Under the pieces are notes generated by a model. The model was given only the letters and a program-made list of their open reading frames with translations, searched no databases and was not told the origin of the DNA. DNA of 64,000 nt from Candidatus Sulfotelmatobacter sp. (GTDB lineage Bacteria; Acidobacteriota; Terriglobia; Terriglobales; Acidobacteriaceae): assembly GCA_036500765.1 (NCBI GenBank), contig DASYBM010000016.1, forward strand, positions 1-64,000, read 5' to 3'. Position numbers and translations under genes: made by a program. Below are positions 1 to 9,435 of the stretch, piece by piece; the stretch's first letter is position 1; each line of letters begins with the position of its first letter.

Positions 1-658
<658 letters not shown>

Positions 659-660
659 CG

Positions 661-823
661 GTCGTTGCTCGTCGGTCGTTGGTCGTTGGTCGTCAGTCGT
701 TGGTCGTTGGAAAACGCGGGACGATGCGAAATGCAGAGATCCTTCGGCGACAAAGAACGTCGCCTCAGGATGACAAAGGGCTTGAGCTAAAAGCTAAAGG
801 CCAATAGCCAGTAGCTAATAAGC
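661..823. repeat. Compound intergenic repeat block between tuf and rpsJ
   Basis: Three kinds of repeat sit side by side. Bases 661-710 are a degenerate tract of a 7-nt GTCGTYG unit. Bases 736-775 are an element running from GATCCTTCGG to CTCAGGATGACA around a short inverted pair. Bases 784-823 are a tract of AGCTAAA-like units. No ORF or promoter is evident. Each type recurs elsewhere in the window. Confidence 0.8.
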
Positions 824-887
824 GGCTTGCAACTTGCCGCCAGTTCTTTCCTCCTGGAGATGCCAGGAGAGTCGGAGAGATGAAACA

Positions 888-1217
888 GTGATTGGAAAAG
901 AAAGAATTCGCATCCGGTTGAAGGCTTACGACTACCGCATCCTGGACCAGTCGACGGGCGAGATTGTCGAAACCGCACGCCGCACCGGAGCCCAGATTGC
1001 GGGGCCGATTCCACTGCCCACGATGAAGAACAAGTACTGCGTGCTGCGTTCGCCGCACGTGGACAAGAAGTCGCGGGAGCAGTTTGAGATCCGCACCCAC
1101 AAGCGCCTGCTTGATATTCTGGAGCCGACGCAGCAAACGGTGGACGCGCTGATGAAGCTCGATCTGCCGGCGGGCGTGGATGTGGAGATCAAGGCGTTCG
1201 GGAAAGAACATAAATAA
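888..1217 (+). CDS. rpsJ: 30S ribosomal protein S10
   Basis: S10 is a small-subunit head protein and, in other bacteria, the NusE antitermination partner of NusB. The product starts [16 protein letters not shown] and has 109 residues, close to the family length of about 103. The frame is open back to an ATG at 834, but homology begins at the GTG at 888. A GGAGAG-like sequence lies just upstream, and the extra 18 residues would be repeat-derived, so I take GTG. The conserved [19 protein letters not shown] segment is present. It is the first gene of the S10 block. Confidence 0.95.
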   Translation: MIGKERIRIRLKAYDYRILDQSTGEIVETARRTGAQIAGPIPLPTMKNKYCVLRSPHVDKKSREQFEIRTHKRLLDILEPTQQTVDALMKLDLPAGVDVEIKAFGKEHK

Positions 1218-1242
1218 GCTTCTGGCTCCTGGCTTCTAGCTA
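1217..1242. repeat. AGCTTCT-type tract, rpsJ-rplC gap
   Basis: Short single-arm tract of 7-nt units such as AGCTTCT and GGCTCCT, starting at the rpsJ stop codon. Confidence 0.65.
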
Positions 1243-1310
1243 GGGCGGCAAGCTTCCCAGCCAATAACCGTCGTAACAACGACAGAGCCAAGCTGGGCAC
1301 GGAGAAGGAA

Positions 1311-2045
1311 ATGGCGACGAAGGTAGCTGGGATTCTGGGCAAGAAGGTCGGGATGACGCAACTGTTTGACTCCAAGGGTGATGTTCGCCCGGTCACAGTG
1401 CTCAAGGCTGGTCCGTGTGTGGTGACGCAGCACAAAACCGCCACGCGCGACGGCTATGAGGCGGCCCAGATCGGCCTGGTTGAGTTTGTGAAAGAGTCGC
1501 GGCTCACCAAGCCGGCGCAAGGACACTTGGCGAAGCACAATCTGCCGCCGGTAAAGTTCATGCGAGAAGTGCCGCTCGAGATCGACGGCGCGGCCGATGG
1601 CGAGGGTTCCGTAAAAGTCGGCGACCGCGTGCTGGTTGAGATGTTCGACGGCGAGCGTTTTGTGGACATCGTCGGTATCAGCAAGGGACGCGGGTTTCAG
1701 GGCGTGGTGAAGCGGCATCATTTTGCCGGCGGTCCGAAGTCGCACGGTTCGATGTTCCAAATTACCGGTTCGATCGGATCGTCGGCGTTTCCGTCGCGCG
1801 TATTTAAAGGCATGCGGATGTCGGGGCACATGGGCAATGCCCGCGTGACTCAGCGCAATCTTCGAGTCCTTGGGGTTGACAAGGAAGAAAATTTGCTGGT
1901 GGTCGAAGGCAGCGTGCCCGGACCGGAGAATGGCTACATCATTATTACGAAGGCGAAGAAGCCGCCACGAGAGCGCCGCGGGTTCGCAGGTTCGGCGACG
2001 GTGGATCCGTTGAAGGCTGCGAAGCGGGCGGCGAAGAAGGCATAA
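1311..2045 (+). CDS. rplC: 50S ribosomal protein L3
   Basis: L3 is an early-assembly large-subunit protein whose central extension reaches the peptidyl-transferase centre. The signature [20 protein letters not shown] lies around residues 125-145. At 244 residues it is longer than the usual 205-215. The excess is a basic, Ala/Lys-rich C-terminal tail that ends in AAKRAAKKA. The ATG is preceded by GGAGAAGGAA, a good ribosome-binding site. It lies 94 nt after rpsJ and before rplD, as expected. Confidence 0.97.
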   Translation: MATKVAGILGKKVGMTQLFDSKGDVRPVTVLKAGPCVVTQHKTATRDGYEAAQIGLVEFVKESRLTKPAQGHLAKHNLPPVKFMREVPLEIDGAADGEGSVKVGDRVLVEMFDGERFVDIVGISKGRGFQGVVKRHHFAGGPKSHGSMFQITGSIGSSAFPSRVFKGMRMSGHMGNARVTQRNLRVLGVDKEENLLVVEGSVPGPENGYIIITKAKKPPRERRGFAGSATVDPLKAAKRAAKKA

Positions 2046-2049
2046 GAAC

Positions 2050-2074
2050 GGTCGTCGGTCGTTGGTCGTCGGCC
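2050..2074. repeat. GTCGTYG tract, rplC-rplD gap
   Basis: Single-arm tract of three to four GTCGTCG/GTCGTTG units filling most of the 43-nt gap and ending 14 nt before the rplD ATG. Confidence 0.7.
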
Positions 2075-2088
2075 AAAGCAGAAAACAT

Positions 2089-2823
2089 ATGGCAACGATA
2101 GATATACACAATTTGCAGGGCGAGAAGGTTGGGACTTTGGATCTCGCCGACGAAATTTTCGGCGCGGTCAACGAAGACCTGCTCTGGGAAGCGGTGAAAC
2201 ATTACCGCGCCTCGGAACGCGCCGGCACGCATAAAACCAAAGCCCGCTGGGAAGTTTCCGGCTCCGGCAAGAAGCTCTGGAAGCAGAAGGGCACGGGCCG
2301 GGCCCGCATCGGATCGATCCGGTCGCCTCTGTGGCGGCATGGTGCGACCGTGCATGGACCGCAACCGCGTTCTTACGACTACACCTTTCCCAAGAAGAAG
2401 CTGATGGGTGCGCTGCGTTCGGCGCTGGCGGCGAAACTGGCGGATGGCAAGCTGATCGTGGTGAACACGTTTGAAATGAAGGAACCGAAGACCAAAGAGT
2501 TCCGCAAGTCGCTTGACCTGCTGCAGGTCGATAAAACGGTTCTGATCGTCGAAGAAGCGAAGCACGAGAGCGCGAACCTGGCCTTGAGCGCGCGCAACAT
2601 TGCGGGGCTGGAACTGGCGCGGAGCAACGAAGTGCATCCGTATCACCTGCTGAAGTATGATCGCGCGATTTTCTCGCAGCCGGCGATAGAGAAGTTGCAG
2701 GTTTCCTTGCAGTCATCGGTGTCGAAGCGGCAGCACAAGCCGGAACCGGACGATATCGCAAAGAAACCGGTGCGCGAACGGCGGCGTCGTACGCGGCATG
2801 AAAAAGCGGCGGAGGTAGCCTAG
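2089..2823 (+). CDS. rplD: 50S ribosomal protein L4
   Basis: L4 lines the peptide exit tunnel, and in enterobacteria it also represses the S10 operon. The tunnel-loop segment GSGKKLWKQKGTGRARIGS lies near residues 57-75 and is typical. I chose the ATG at 2089 (ATIDIHNLQGEK) rather than an upstream in-frame start at 2062, because the earlier codons lie inside a repeat tract. The 244 residues exceed the usual 205 by a basic C-terminal tail (RERRRRTRHEKAAEVA). Confidence 0.95.
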   Translation: MATIDIHNLQGEKVGTLDLADEIFGAVNEDLLWEAVKHYRASERAGTHKTKARWEVSGSGKKLWKQKGTGRARIGSIRSPLWRHGATVHGPQPRSYDYTFPKKKLMGALRSALAAKLADGKLIVVNTFEMKEPKTKEFRKSLDLLQVDKTVLIVEEAKHESANLALSARNIAGLELARSNEVHPYHLLKYDRAIFSQPAIEKLQVSLQSSVSKRQHKPEPDDIAKKPVRERRRRTRHEKAAEVA

Positions 2824-2840
2824 CATTTGGCTAAGCAAAT

Positions 2841-3134
2841 ATGAAAAGCGCATACCAGATTATTCGCCGTCCGGTGATTACGGAAAAGGGCCTGGCCATC
2901 AAGGAAAACCAGAACACGCTGGTCTTCCAGGTGGAGCCGAAGGCAACCAAGACCGAAATTAAGCAGGCAGTGCAGACGATTTTCAAAGTGAAAGTGCATT
3001 CGGTGCGCACCGCCACCTATGTTGGAAAAGAGCGGCGGCGCGGCAAGTTTGCCGGCTACCGTCCGGACTGGAAGAAGGCGTACGTGCGGTTGCGCTCCGG
3101 GGAAAAGATGCCGGAGTACGCGCAGAATCTGTAA
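2841..3134 (+). CDS. rplW: 50S ribosomal protein L23
   Basis: L23 sits at the tunnel exit and docks trigger factor and SRP. The product has 97 residues, the normal size. It opens with YQIIRRPVITEKG, the family signature, and has the central VEPKATKTEIKQAVQTIF helix region and a basic GKERRRGKFAGYRPDWKKAYV end. It starts 17 nt after rplD. Confidence 0.96.
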   Translation: MKSAYQIIRRPVITEKGLAIKENQNTLVFQVEPKATKTEIKQAVQTIFKVKVHSVRTATYVGKERRRGKFAGYRPDWKKAYVRLRSGEKMPEYAQNL

Positions 3135-3137
3135 AAC

Positions 3138-3207
3138 CGTCGTCGGTCATCGGTCGTTAGTCGTCGGCCGAGTTTGCTGAAGACCGACGACTGAAGACCG
3201 ACGACAG
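3138..3207. repeat. Inverted GTCGTYG repeat, rplW-rplB gap
   Basis: A forward arm of GTCGTCG/GTCGTTA units (3138-3167) is followed by a spacer of about 12 nt and a reverse-complement arm of GACCGACGACTGAA units. The arms could fold into a long imperfect stem that ends 17 nt before the rplB ATG. Confidence 0.8.
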
Positions 3208-3224
3208 AATTAAGAGCTGATTTT

Positions 3225-4049
3225 ATGCCGATTAAAACATACCGACCGACGACGCAGACGGTGCGCTATCGCACGACGCTGGTCAACGACGACATTACGA
3301 CCAAGCATCCGCACAAGCCGCTGCTCGAACCGAAACCTCGCACCGGCGGACGGCGAAATTCGGGCGACACCACGATGCGGTTCATCGGGGGCGGTCACAA
3401 GCGCAAGTTGCGCATCATCGACTTCAAGCGCGACAAGACCGGCATTCCCGCAACCGTCGCGACGATCGAGTACGATCCCAACCGCTCGGCGCGCATCGCG
3501 CTGCTGGCTTATGCCGATGGCGAGAAGCGTTACATCCTGCAGCCGGAAGGGCTGAAGGTGGGGCAGAAAGTTTTGAGCGGTCCTGATGCGGACATTCTTG
3601 TGGGCAACGCGCTGCCGCTGCGCAATATTCCACCCGGCACGCAGATTCACAATCTGGAACTGAAACCCGGCAAAGGGGCGCAGATGGTGCGCTCGGCGGG
3701 CGGTTCCGCGCAGCTGATCGCGAAAGAAGAAGAGTACGCCCTGGTCAAGCTGCCCTCGGGCGAGACTCGCAAGATTTCGCAGGACTGCATGGCGACGATT
3801 GGGCAGGTCGGCAATCTCGATCACGAGAACGTCACCATCGGCAAGGCGGGTCGGTCGCGCTGGCTGGGCAAGCGTCCGCATAACCGCGGCGTTTCGATGA
3901 ACCCGGTCGACCATCCGCACGGCGGCGGTGAAGGCAAAACCTCCGGCGGACGGCATCCGGTCACGCCGTGGGGACAGCCGACGCGCGGGTACAAGACGCG
4001 GAACAACAAGCGCACCGATAAGTTTATTGTGAGCCGGCGGAGCAAATAG
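3225..4049 (+). CDS. rplB: 50S ribosomal protein L2
   Basis: L2 contributes to subunit association and the peptidyl-transferase region of 23S rRNA. It is 274 residues long, the normal size. It starts [16 protein letters not shown] and contains the invariant [18 protein letters not shown] loop near residue 223. The tail is basic ([19 protein letters not shown]). The order rplW-rplB-rpsS is conserved. Confidence 0.98.
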   Translation: MPIKTYRPTTQTVRYRTTLVNDDITTKHPHKPLLEPKPRTGGRRNSGDTTMRFIGGGHKRKLRIIDFKRDKTGIPATVATIEYDPNRSARIALLAYADGEKRYILQPEGLKVGQKVLSGPDADILVGNALPLRNIPPGTQIHNLELKPGKGAQMVRSAGGSAQLIAKEEEYALVKLPSGETRKISQDCMATIGQVGNLDHENVTIGKAGRSRWLGKRPHNRGVSMNPVDHPHGGGEGKTSGGRHPVTPWGQPTRGYKTRNNKRTDKFIVSRRSK

Positions 4050-4178
4050 TCGTTAGTCGTCGGTCGTTAGTCGTTGGCCAAAACAAAAGATTCCTCACCG
4101 GCGAAGCAAGCCAGTTCGGAATGACAGAGATTTTGGTTTGGGTTAGCTAAGAGCTAGAAGCTAAGAGCTAGAGGCTGA
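4049..4178. repeat. Compound repeat block, rplB-rpsS gap
   Basis: The 133-nt gap is almost entirely repeat. Bases 4049-4079 are GTCGTTA/GTCGTCG units. Bases 4088-4129 run from GATTCCTCACC to TCGGAATGACAG, a variant of the ATCCTTCG...AGGATGAC element. Bases 4145-4178 are AGCTAGA/AGCTAAG units ending 4 nt before the rpsS ATG. The AGAGG in that last tract is the only Shine-Dalgarno candidate. Confidence 0.8.
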
Positions 4179-4182
4179 ATTT

Positions 4183-4530
4183 ATGGCACGTTCCACGAAG
4201 AAAGGCGCGTTCGTCGATGCCTACCTGCAATCGCGGGTAGAGGGCATGAATGCGCGCAATGAGAAGAAAGTGCTGCGCACCTGGTCGCGGCGTTCGACGG
4301 TGATCCCGGAGATGGTGGGACACACGATCGCGGTGCATAACGGCAAAAAGTTTATTCCGGTGTACGTCACCGAAAACATGGTCGGCCACAAGCTGGGTGA
4401 ATTCAGTTTCACTCGCACATTCAAGGGCCACTCCATGCGGGCGGCGACGGAAGTGGCAGCCAAGCCGGCCGGTATTCCGGGCGGTCCCGGAGCGGCGGCT
4501 CCGGCGGCGGCGCCGGCGCCGAAGGCGTAG
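4183..4530 (+). CDS. rpsS: 30S ribosomal protein S19
   Basis: S19 forms a complex with S13 in the small-subunit head. The core is typical: [18 protein letters not shown] at the start, [20 protein letters not shown] in the middle and [13 protein letters not shown] at the end of the conserved part. It is 115 residues against about 92 in the family. The extra C-terminus is Ala/Pro/Gly-rich ([17 protein letters not shown]), probably disordered and of unknown role. Confidence 0.96.
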   Translation: MARSTKKGAFVDAYLQSRVEGMNARNEKKVLRTWSRRSTVIPEMVGHTIAVHNGKKFIPVYVTENMVGHKLGEFSFTRTFKGHSMRAATEVAAKPAGIPGGPGAAAPAAAPAPKA

Positions 4531-4537
4531 CAAATCA

Positions 4538-4648
4538 GCTTCTAGCTATTAGCTTCCAGCTACTGGCGAAAAGCGAGTTGGGCGGATTGCAGAATTGTTT
4601 TCCTGGCTTCTAGGTCAGCTAGAAGCTAGTGGCTAGGAGCTGGCAGCT
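4538..4648. repeat. Inverted AGCTNNN repeat, rpsS-rplV gap
   Basis: The forward arm AGCTTCTAGCTATTAGCTTC (4538-4563) and a second block (4603-4648) with AGCTAGAAGCTAGTGGCTAG are roughly reverse complements around an unrelated spacer. The block ends 3 nt before the rplV ATG, and its TAGGAG is the best ribosome-binding sequence for rplV. Confidence 0.8.
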
Positions 4649-4651
4649 ACC

Positions 4652-5113
4652 ATGGAATTTCGAGCGGAAATGCGGTATTTGCGGGTGTCGCCGCAGAAGG
4701 CGCGGCTGGTACTTGATTTGATCAAGGGCAAGCGCGTGGAAGAGGCGCGCAACACGCTGGCGTTTACCAAGAAGCGGGTGGCGGCGAACGTGGGCAAGCT
4801 GCTGCAATCGGCGCTGGACAACGCGAACTTTCTCAGCGCAGAAAAGAATCTCGACGTGGAGATCGACAACCTCTACGTGAAGAGCGCGATCGCCAACGAG
4901 GGGCCGCGCATGAAGCGTATCCGCCCGGCGCCGCAGGGACGGGCGTACCGCTATCAGCGGCGGATCGCGCACATCATTGTGATTTTGGCGGAGCGCGGGA
5001 AGAGCGGCGAAGCGGTCTCTGGCGGCACGAGTGCGGCGGCTGCGCCGCGGCGGCGAGTTCCGGCGGCGAAGGCGGCCGCAGGGAAGAGTAAGAAAAGAGC
5101 AACGGCGAAGTAA
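4652..5113 (+). CDS. rplV: 50S ribosomal protein L22
   Basis: L22 spans the large subunit and its hairpin lines the exit tunnel. The conserved part has [20 protein letters not shown] near the start and [18 protein letters not shown] near residue 89. At 153 residues it exceeds the usual 110. The tail of about 40 residues is Ala/Arg/Lys-rich and low in complexity. The ATG is fixed by the following [12 protein letters not shown]. Confidence 0.96.
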   Translation: MEFRAEMRYLRVSPQKARLVLDLIKGKRVEEARNTLAFTKKRVAANVGKLLQSALDNANFLSAEKNLDVEIDNLYVKSAIANEGPRMKRIRPAPQGRAYRYQRRIAHIIVILAERGKSGEAVSGGTSAAAAPRRRVPAAKAAAGKSKKRATAK

Positions 5114-5121
5114 GGCAACAG

Positions 5122-5160
5122 CAGGTTCCTCACCCGCGCTTTGCGCGAGTTCGGAATGAC
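5122..5160. repeat. GGATGAC-type element, rplV-rpsC gap
   Basis: Element running from GGTTCCTCACCC to TTCGGAATGAC with a small internal palindrome (CGCGCTTTGCGCG). It is closest to the copy at 4088-4129. Confidence 0.6.
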
Positions 5161-5205
5161 AAAGTTTATTTGAGTTCGATTGAGCGGGTTGATTTAGGAG
5201 AAGCA

Positions 5206-5874
5206 ATGGGACAAAAAGTCCATCCTTATGGTTTCCGCCTCGGCTTCACCAAGCCGTGGAAGTCGCGCTGGTTTGCCGAGCGGGATTACGACAAACAGCT
5301 GCACGAAGACGTCCTGCTGAAGGCCGAGTTGAAAGACAAGCTGAAGTCGGCGGGCATCAGCGCAATTGAGATCGAGCGGCCGGGCAACAAGCTGCGCATC
5401 ATCATCAAGACCGCGAGGCCAGGAATCATCATCGGACGCAAGGGCGCGGAAATCGACAAGCTCAAGGGCGAGCTGCAGAAAAAGACCGCGGGCAAAGATA
5501 TTTTTGTCGACATCCAGGAAGTGCACAAGCCGGAACTTGACGCTCAACTCGTTTCCGAGGCGATCGCGCTGCAACTGGAAAAGCGCGTGGGCTTCCGCCG
5601 CGCGATGCGCAAAGCCGTCGACTCAGCCCTGCGCTTCGGCTGCAAGGGAATTAAAGTCCGCGTGAGCGGACGCCTCAACGGCAACGAAATCGCGCGCTCG
5701 GAATGGTATTTGCAAGGGCGATTGCCGCTGCACACGCTGCGCGCCGATATCGACTACGGCTTCACCGAAGCCCGCACGACGTACGGCGTGATCGGCGTGA
5801 AGTGTTGGGTGTACAAAGGCGAGATTCTTCCGCAGAAAAAGCGGGAAGCGACGGCAGTTGCCGGCGGATTCTAA
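5206..5874 (+). CDS. rpsC: 30S ribosomal protein S3
   Basis: S3 lies at the mRNA entry channel. The type-II KH domain has the [11 protein letters not shown] loop near residue 77. The C-terminal domain carries [14 protein letters not shown] and [14 protein letters not shown]. The frame is open to 5170, but the ATG at 5206 ([13 protein letters not shown]) has TTAGGAG 5 nt upstream and matches the family start exactly. The length of 222 residues is normal. Confidence 0.97.
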   Translation: MGQKVHPYGFRLGFTKPWKSRWFAERDYDKQLHEDVLLKAELKDKLKSAGISAIEIERPGNKLRIIIKTARPGIIIGRKGAEIDKLKGELQKKTAGKDIFVDIQEVHKPELDAQLVSEAIALQLEKRVGFRRAMRKAVDSALRFGCKGIKVRVSGRLNGNEIARSEWYLQGRLPLHTLRADIDYGFTEARTTYGVIGVKCWVYKGEILPQKKREATAVAGGF

Positions 5875-5884
5875 AGGAAGATTT

Positions 5885-5916
5885 GCTAAGAGCTATAAGC
5901 TAGAAGCTAAGAGCTG
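5885..5916. repeat. AGCTAGA tract, rpsC-rplP gap
   Basis: Tract of GCTAAGA/GCTATAA/GCTAGAA units ending about 5 nt before the rplP ATG. Its AAGAG is the only purine-rich sequence at ribosome-binding distance. Confidence 0.7.
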
Positions 5917-5921
5917 ATTCT

Positions 5922-6341
5922 ATGTTGATGCCAAAGAAGGTGAAGTATCGCAAGCAGCAGCGCGGGCGCATGACCGGCAAGGCGTGGCGCGGGTCGACGC
6001 TGGCGTTCGGCGACTTCGGGTTGAAGGTGCTCGAGCCTGGCTGGATCACCGACCGGCAGATTGAAGCCAGCCGCGTGGCCATGACGCGTTTCGTGAAGCG
6101 CGGAGGAAAGATCTGGATCCGCGTGTTTCCCGATAAGCCGGTCACCAAGAAGCCGGCCGAAACCCGTATGGGCAAAGGCAAAGGCGCTCCCGATCATTGG
6201 GTCGCAGTGGTGAAGCCGGGAAAGATTCTGTTTGAGATGGAAGGCGTAGCCCTGGCGGATGCGACCGAGGCAATGCGTCTGGCGTCACACAAGCTGGCGC
6301 TGCGCACGACGCTGGTGAAGCGCGAAGGCGCGAAGCATTAA
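5922..6341 (+). CDS. rplP: 50S ribosomal protein L16
   Basis: L16 helps position the A-site tRNA acceptor arm. It is 139 residues long, the family size. It starts [19 protein letters not shown] and contains [20 protein letters not shown] and [19 protein letters not shown] second ATG two codons in (at 5928) is possible, but most family members begin MLMPK. Confidence 0.97.
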   Translation: MLMPKKVKYRKQQRGRMTGKAWRGSTLAFGDFGLKVLEPGWITDRQIEASRVAMTRFVKRGGKIWIRVFPDKPVTKKPAETRMGKGKGAPDHWVAVVKPGKILFEMEGVALADATEAMRLASHKLALRTTLVKREGAKH

Positions 6342-6343
6342 AA

Positions 6344-6416
6344 GCAGCTTTCAGCCGTCAGCTATCAGCAAAAGCGACGGTTCAGAAAAGCTGAGAGCTG
6401 AAAGCTGAGAGCTTAA
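6344..6416. repeat. Inverted AGCTNNN repeat, rplP-rpmC gap
   Basis: The forward arm CAGCTTTCAGCCGTCAGCTA and the reverse arm AGCTGAGAGCTGAAAGCTGA flank a 22-nt spacer. The reverse arm ends 5 nt before the rpmC ATG and contains the only GAGAG at translation-initiation distance. Confidence 0.8.
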
Positions 6417-6418
6417 CT

Positions 6419-6628
6419 ATGAAATCGGACAAGATTCGCAATTTAACGGATGTGGAGTTGAAGAACCAGGAAGGCGAACTCGCCGACCAGCTCTTCAAGC
6501 TGAAATTTCAGATGAACATGGGCCAGACGGAGAGTCTGAAGAAGGTTCGCGGCCTGCGCAAGGATATTGCCCGGGTTAAGACGATCCAGGGCGAGCGCTC
6601 GCGCGCGGCCGCTGCGGAGAAGAAATAA
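6419..6628 (+). CDS. rpmC: 50S ribosomal protein L29
   Basis: L29 is a small two-helix protein near the tunnel exit. It is 69 residues long, with the typical NLTDVELKNQEGELADQLFK and KKVRGLRKDIARVKT segments. Its TAA stop shares one base with the ATG of rpsQ (TAATG), so the two are probably translationally coupled. The spelling of the N-terminus (KSDKIRNLT) fits the family. Confidence 0.95.
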   Translation: MKSDKIRNLTDVELKNQEGELADQLFKLKFQMNMGQTESLKKVRGLRKDIARVKTIQGERSRAAAAEKK

Positions 6629-6966
6629 TGGCGGAAAACAATTCAGTTCAAACCAAAGCAGCAACCCCGGCCACAGAAAAAGTGCAGGGCCGCCGCAAGG
6701 AAGTGGTGGGCGAAGTGGTCGCCAACCGCATGCAGAAGACGATTGTGGTGAAGGTGACGCGCAAGCGGGCGCATCCGTTCTACGGCCGCGTGGTGGCGCG
6801 CAACAAGAAGTTCTACGCCCACGACGAGAACAACGAAGCGCATGTGGGCGACGTGGTCCGGATCGAAGAGACGCGTCCGCTGTCGAAGCTGAAGCGCTGG
6901 AAGCTGAAAGATATTGTGCGCAAGACCACGCTGGTGCCGGAAGCTGTGACGGACGTTAAAGCGTAA
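6628..6966 (+). CDS. rpsQ: 30S ribosomal protein S17
   Basis: S17 is an early 16S-binding OB-fold protein. The core starts at about residue 24 (RKEVVGEVVANRMQKTIVV) and has RKRAHPFYGRVV and GDVVRIEETRPLSKLKRW. The total of 112 residues includes an N-terminal extension of about 24 residues rich in Ala, Thr, Asn and Gln that the family normally lacks. The start codon overlaps the rpmC stop. Confidence 0.96.
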   Translation: MAENNSVQTKAATPATEKVQGRRKEVVGEVVANRMQKTIVVKVTRKRAHPFYGRVVARNKKFYAHDENNEAHVGDVVRIEETRPLSKLKRWKLKDIVRKTTLVPEAVTDVKA

Positions 6967-6999
6967 GAGAGGGCAGACGGAAACAGGGAGATTGACGCC

Positions 7000-7371
7000 A
7001 TGGCTGTGATGATGAGATCGATGCTGGAAGTCGCCGACAACTCCGGGGCCCGCAAGCTGCAGATGATTCTGCCGCTCGGCGGCTCGACCGGATTGAATGC
7101 CGGCCTCGGCGACATAATCACGGCGGCGGTGAAAGAGTCGGTGCCCGAGGGCCAGGTGCAGAAGGGCAAAGTGGTGAAGGCGGTCATCGTACGCACGCGC
7201 AAAGAGCATCGCCGGCGCGACGGCACTTATATCCGCTTCGACCAGAACGCGGCGGTGCTGATCAACGACGCCGGCGAGCCGGTGGGCACGCGCGTGTTCG
7301 GTCCGGTGGCGCGCGAGTTGCGCGAGAAGAAATTCTTGAAGATTGTGTCGCTGGCGCCGGAAGTGATCTAA
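7000..7371 (+). CDS. rplN: 50S ribosomal protein L14
   Basis: L14 lies at the subunit interface. It is 123 residues long, the normal size. The signature [16 protein letters not shown] at the N-terminus and [20 protein letters not shown] near residue 67 are typical. An ATG at 7000 is used; two more in-frame ATGs follow within six codons. It has AGGGAG at good distance upstream. Confidence 0.97.
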   Translation: MAVMMRSMLEVADNSGARKLQMILPLGGSTGLNAGLGDIITAAVKESVPEGQVQKGKVVKAVIVRTRKEHRRRDGTYIRFDQNAAVLINDAGEPVGTRVFGPVARELREKKFLKIVSLAPEVI

Positions 7372-7373
7372 GG

Positions 7374-7411
7374 ATTGGGTAATTGAGTAATTTTGTAATT
7401 GGGTAATTGAA
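7374..7411. repeat. AT-rich GGTAATTG tract, rplN-rplX gap
   Basis: Four degenerate copies of an 8-nt GGTAATTG/AGTAATTT unit fill the gap and end 4 nt before the rplX ATG. The base composition contrasts strongly with the flanking genes. The unit recurs, in inverted arms, before nusA. Confidence 0.75.
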
Positions 7412-7414
7412 AAC

Positions 7415-7756
7415 ATGCGAACTGCAAGCACCGAAAATAAGCGAGTGGATCTGCGGCGGAACGATACCGTGAAGGTGATCACCGGGCGCGACAAAGGCAA
7501 GGAAGGGCGCGTCTTGCGCGTGTTTCCCAACGACGCCAAACTGCTGGTCGAGCATGTGATGATGGTGAAGAAGCATGTTCGGCCCAACCCTCAGCGCAAC
7601 ATCAAGGGTGGCATTGCCGAGCAGGAGAGCCGGATCGCCATCTCCAACGTGCAACTCGTCTGCTCGACTTGCGGGCCGGTGCGCATCGGACACGAGGTGC
7701 GCGGCGATCGAAAAGTGCGCGTCTGTAAGAAGTGCGGAACGACACTGGATAAGTAA
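7415..7756 (+). CDS. rplX: 50S ribosomal protein L24
   Basis: L24 initiates large-subunit assembly through its KOW domain, visible near residues 14-40 (KVITGRDKGKEGRVLRVF). The C-terminal region has a four-cysteine pattern (CSTC then CKKC, around residues 88-110) that probably forms a zinc ribbon, as in many bacterial L24 proteins. It is 113 residues long, normal size. Confidence 0.95.
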   Translation: MRTASTENKRVDLRRNDTVKVITGRDKGKEGRVLRVFPNDAKLLVEHVMMVKKHVRPNPQRNIKGGIAEQESRIAISNVQLVCSTCGPVRIGHEVRGDRKVRVCKKCGTTLDK

Positions 7757-7872
7757 GCTGTTAGCTCTTAGCTTTTAGCTTATGGCGGCAGCTAAAACAG
7801 CAGAAACAGAACTTGAGTCTCACGAACCGGTAAACGTTGAGCTAAAGGCTAAGAGCTAACAGCTAAAAGCTG
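7757..7872. repeat. Inverted AGCTNNN repeat, rplX-rplE gap
   Basis: The forward arm TAGCTCTTAGCTTTTAGCTT (7760-7782) and the reverse arm AGCTAAAGGCTAAGAGCTAA (7840-7872) flank a spacer of about 55 nt. The arms are nearly perfect reverse complements. Unlike most blocks it ends about 48 nt before the next ATG. Confidence 0.8.
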
Positions 7873-7919
7873 ATCGCCGACAATCCGAAACCGTGAGAGG
7901 AAGTTGAAGAAGAGACGAA

Positions 7920-8555
7920 ATGGCAAAAGATAATAAAGATAATAAAGAGAAAAAGGGACAGAAGGAATCGCAGGAGCAGAAGGCGCCCGATCAGGCGCGG
8001 CATAGCGCGAAGGAACGTCCGCGTCTGCGCGCCCGGTTCGACAAGGAAGTCGCTCCGGCGCTGCTGAAAGAACTGGAATTGAAGAACGTGATGGCGGTTC
8101 CGCGGCTGCACAAGATTGTCGTCAACATGGGCGTGGGCGAAGCGACGCAGAATTCGAAAGTGCTCGACCCGGCCGTGAACGAACTGGGACAGATCACCGG
8201 ACAAAAGCCGGTCACCACCAAGGCGCGCAAGTCGATTGCCGCCTTCAAGGTGCGCGAAGGGCAGTCGATTGGCGCGATGGTCACGCTGCGCGGCGACCGC
8301 ATGTACGAATTTTTTGACCGCCTGGTGAATATCGTTCTGCCGCGCGTGCGCGACTTCAAGGGAGTTTCGACCAAGTCGTTCGACGGGCGCGGGAATTACA
8401 CGATCGGCTTGCACGACCAGTTGATCTTCCCGGAAATTTCCTACGAGAAGGTCGACAAGCAGAAAGGCATGAACGTAACCATCGTGACCACCGCCGCGAA
8501 CGACAACCAGGCGCGCACGCTGTTGAAGCACATGGGCATGCCGTTTAGAGCATAG
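7920..8555 (+). CDS. rplE: 50S ribosomal protein L5
   Basis: L5 binds 5S rRNA in the central protuberance. The conserved part begins near residue 50 ([20 protein letters not shown]) and includes [21 protein letters not shown] and [18 protein letters not shown]. The 211 residues include an N-terminal extension of about 30, highly charged and Lys/Glu/Gln-rich ([19 protein letters not shown]), that standard L5 (about 179) lacks. Confidence 0.96.
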   Translation: MAKDNKDNKEKKGQKESQEQKAPDQARHSAKERPRLRARFDKEVAPALLKELELKNVMAVPRLHKIVVNMGVGEATQNSKVLDPAVNELGQITGQKPVTTKARKSIAAFKVREGQSIGAMVTLRGDRMYEFFDRLVNIVLPRVRDFKGVSTKSFDGRGNYTIGLHDQLIFPEISYEKVDKQKGMNVTIVTTAANDNQARTLLKHMGMPFRA

Positions 8556-8645
8556 GTTTCAAAGTTGCAGGGTTTCAAAGTTTCAAGATAAGTGAGTTGA
8601 AGGTGGAGTTGGCTGAGAGCTGAGAGCTAGAAGCTAGGAGCTAAG
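8556..8645. repeat. Two repeat tracts, rplE-rpsN gap
   Basis: Bases 8556-8587 are four degenerate copies of an 8-nt GTTTCAAA/GTTGCAGG unit beginning at the rplE stop. Bases 8611-8645 are AGCTGAG/AGCTAGA/AGCTAGG units that run to one base before the rpsN TTG start. The AGGAG of the last unit serves as its ribosome-binding site. Confidence 0.8.
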
Positions 8646-8646
8646 T

Positions 8647-8862
8647 TTGGCAACTACAGCAAAACGGGTTAAAGACGGAGTGGGGCTGCACCAGAAGCCC
8701 GAGGACGTGAAGAAGCCGAAGTTCTCCACGCGCAAACATAACCGCTGCAATATCTGCGGACGTCCGCGCGCGTTTCTGCGCAAGTTTGGCGTATGCCGCT
8801 TGTGCTTCCGCCAGCTCGCGCTGCGCGGGGAGATTCCCGGGGTTTCGAAGTCGTCCTGGTAG
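8647..8862 (+). CDS. rpsN: 30S ribosomal protein S14, zinc-binding (type Z)
   Basis: S14 completes assembly of the 30S head. This is the short zinc form: a C-x2-C-x12-C-x2-C pattern (CNIC then CRLC) lies near residues 36-55. Start is TTG at 8647 with AGGAG upstream supplied by a repeat unit. The predicted 71 residues exceed the usual 61 by an N-terminal stretch ([19 protein letters not shown]). The C-terminal [11 protein letters not shown] is the family ending. Confidence 0.95.
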   Translation: MATTAKRVKDGVGLHQKPEDVKKPKFSTRKHNRCNICGRPRAFLRKFGVCRLCFRQLALRGEIPGVSKSSW

Positions 8863-8867
8863 AAAAG

Positions 8868-8956
8868 CGTCGTCGGTCGTCAGTCGTTGGTCGTTCGCCA
8901 AATCGAATGGACAATGGCAGCAAGGCTAACGACTAACGACCGACGACCAACGACTC
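8868..8956. repeat. Inverted GTCGTYG repeat, rpsN-rpsH gap
   Basis: Forward arm GTCGTCGGTCGTCAGTCGTT (8869 on) and reverse arm AACGACTAACGACCGACGAC (8929 on) flank a spacer of about 32 nt. It ends about 80 nt before the rpsH ATG. Confidence 0.8.
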
Positions 8957-9035
8957 GACTTAACGACCGAAGTACCGCTGCCGCAGGTTCTCCGCTTCAC
9001 GCGGAGCGAACGGGTGGCACGAGGAGAAGCAAACG

Positions 9036-9434
9036 ATGAGGTTGACCGATCCGGTGGCAGACATGCTGACGCGAGTGCGCAACGCACTCCAGGCCCGGCA
9101 CCAGAAAGTGGACATCCCGGCTTCGCGCCTGAAGCTGGAGATCGCCCGCATTCTGAAAGAAGAGGGCTACATTTCCAATTTCAAGCCGACCGAAGAGGAA
9201 GGCCACAAGGTCATCCGGATTTATCTGAAGTATGGCGCCAACAACGAGGCGGCCATCTCCAAAGTCGAGCGCGTATCGCGCCCCGGCTGCCGCGTGTACG
9301 TGCGGCGCAGCGAGATTCCCCGCGTGCTGGGCGGCATGGGGATCAACATCCTCACCACCCCGCGCGGCGTCATGACCGGACGCCAGGCCCGCAAAGAGGG
9401 CGTAGGCGGCGAGTTGCTGTGCCAGATTTATTAG
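9036..9434 (+). CDS. rpsH: 30S ribosomal protein S8
   Basis: S8 is a primary 16S rRNA binder and the autogenous repressor of the spc operon in enterobacteria. It is 132 residues long, normal size. It starts RLTDPVADMLTRVRNALQAR and ends in the conserved GVMTGRQARKEGVGGELLC region. An AGGAGAAG ribosome-binding site lies 7 nt upstream of the ATG. Confidence 0.97.
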   Translation: MRLTDPVADMLTRVRNALQARHQKVDIPASRLKLEIARILKEEGYISNFKPTEEEGHKVIRIYLKYGANNEAAISKVERVSRPGCRVYVRRSEIPRVLGGMGINILTTPRGVMTGRQARKEGVGGELLCQIY

Positions 9435-9435
9435 G

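Noticed and set aside
6643-7587. 314-codon - strand frame across rpsQ-rplN-rplX
   Set aside because: Runs over three confident ribosomal genes and a repeat gap.
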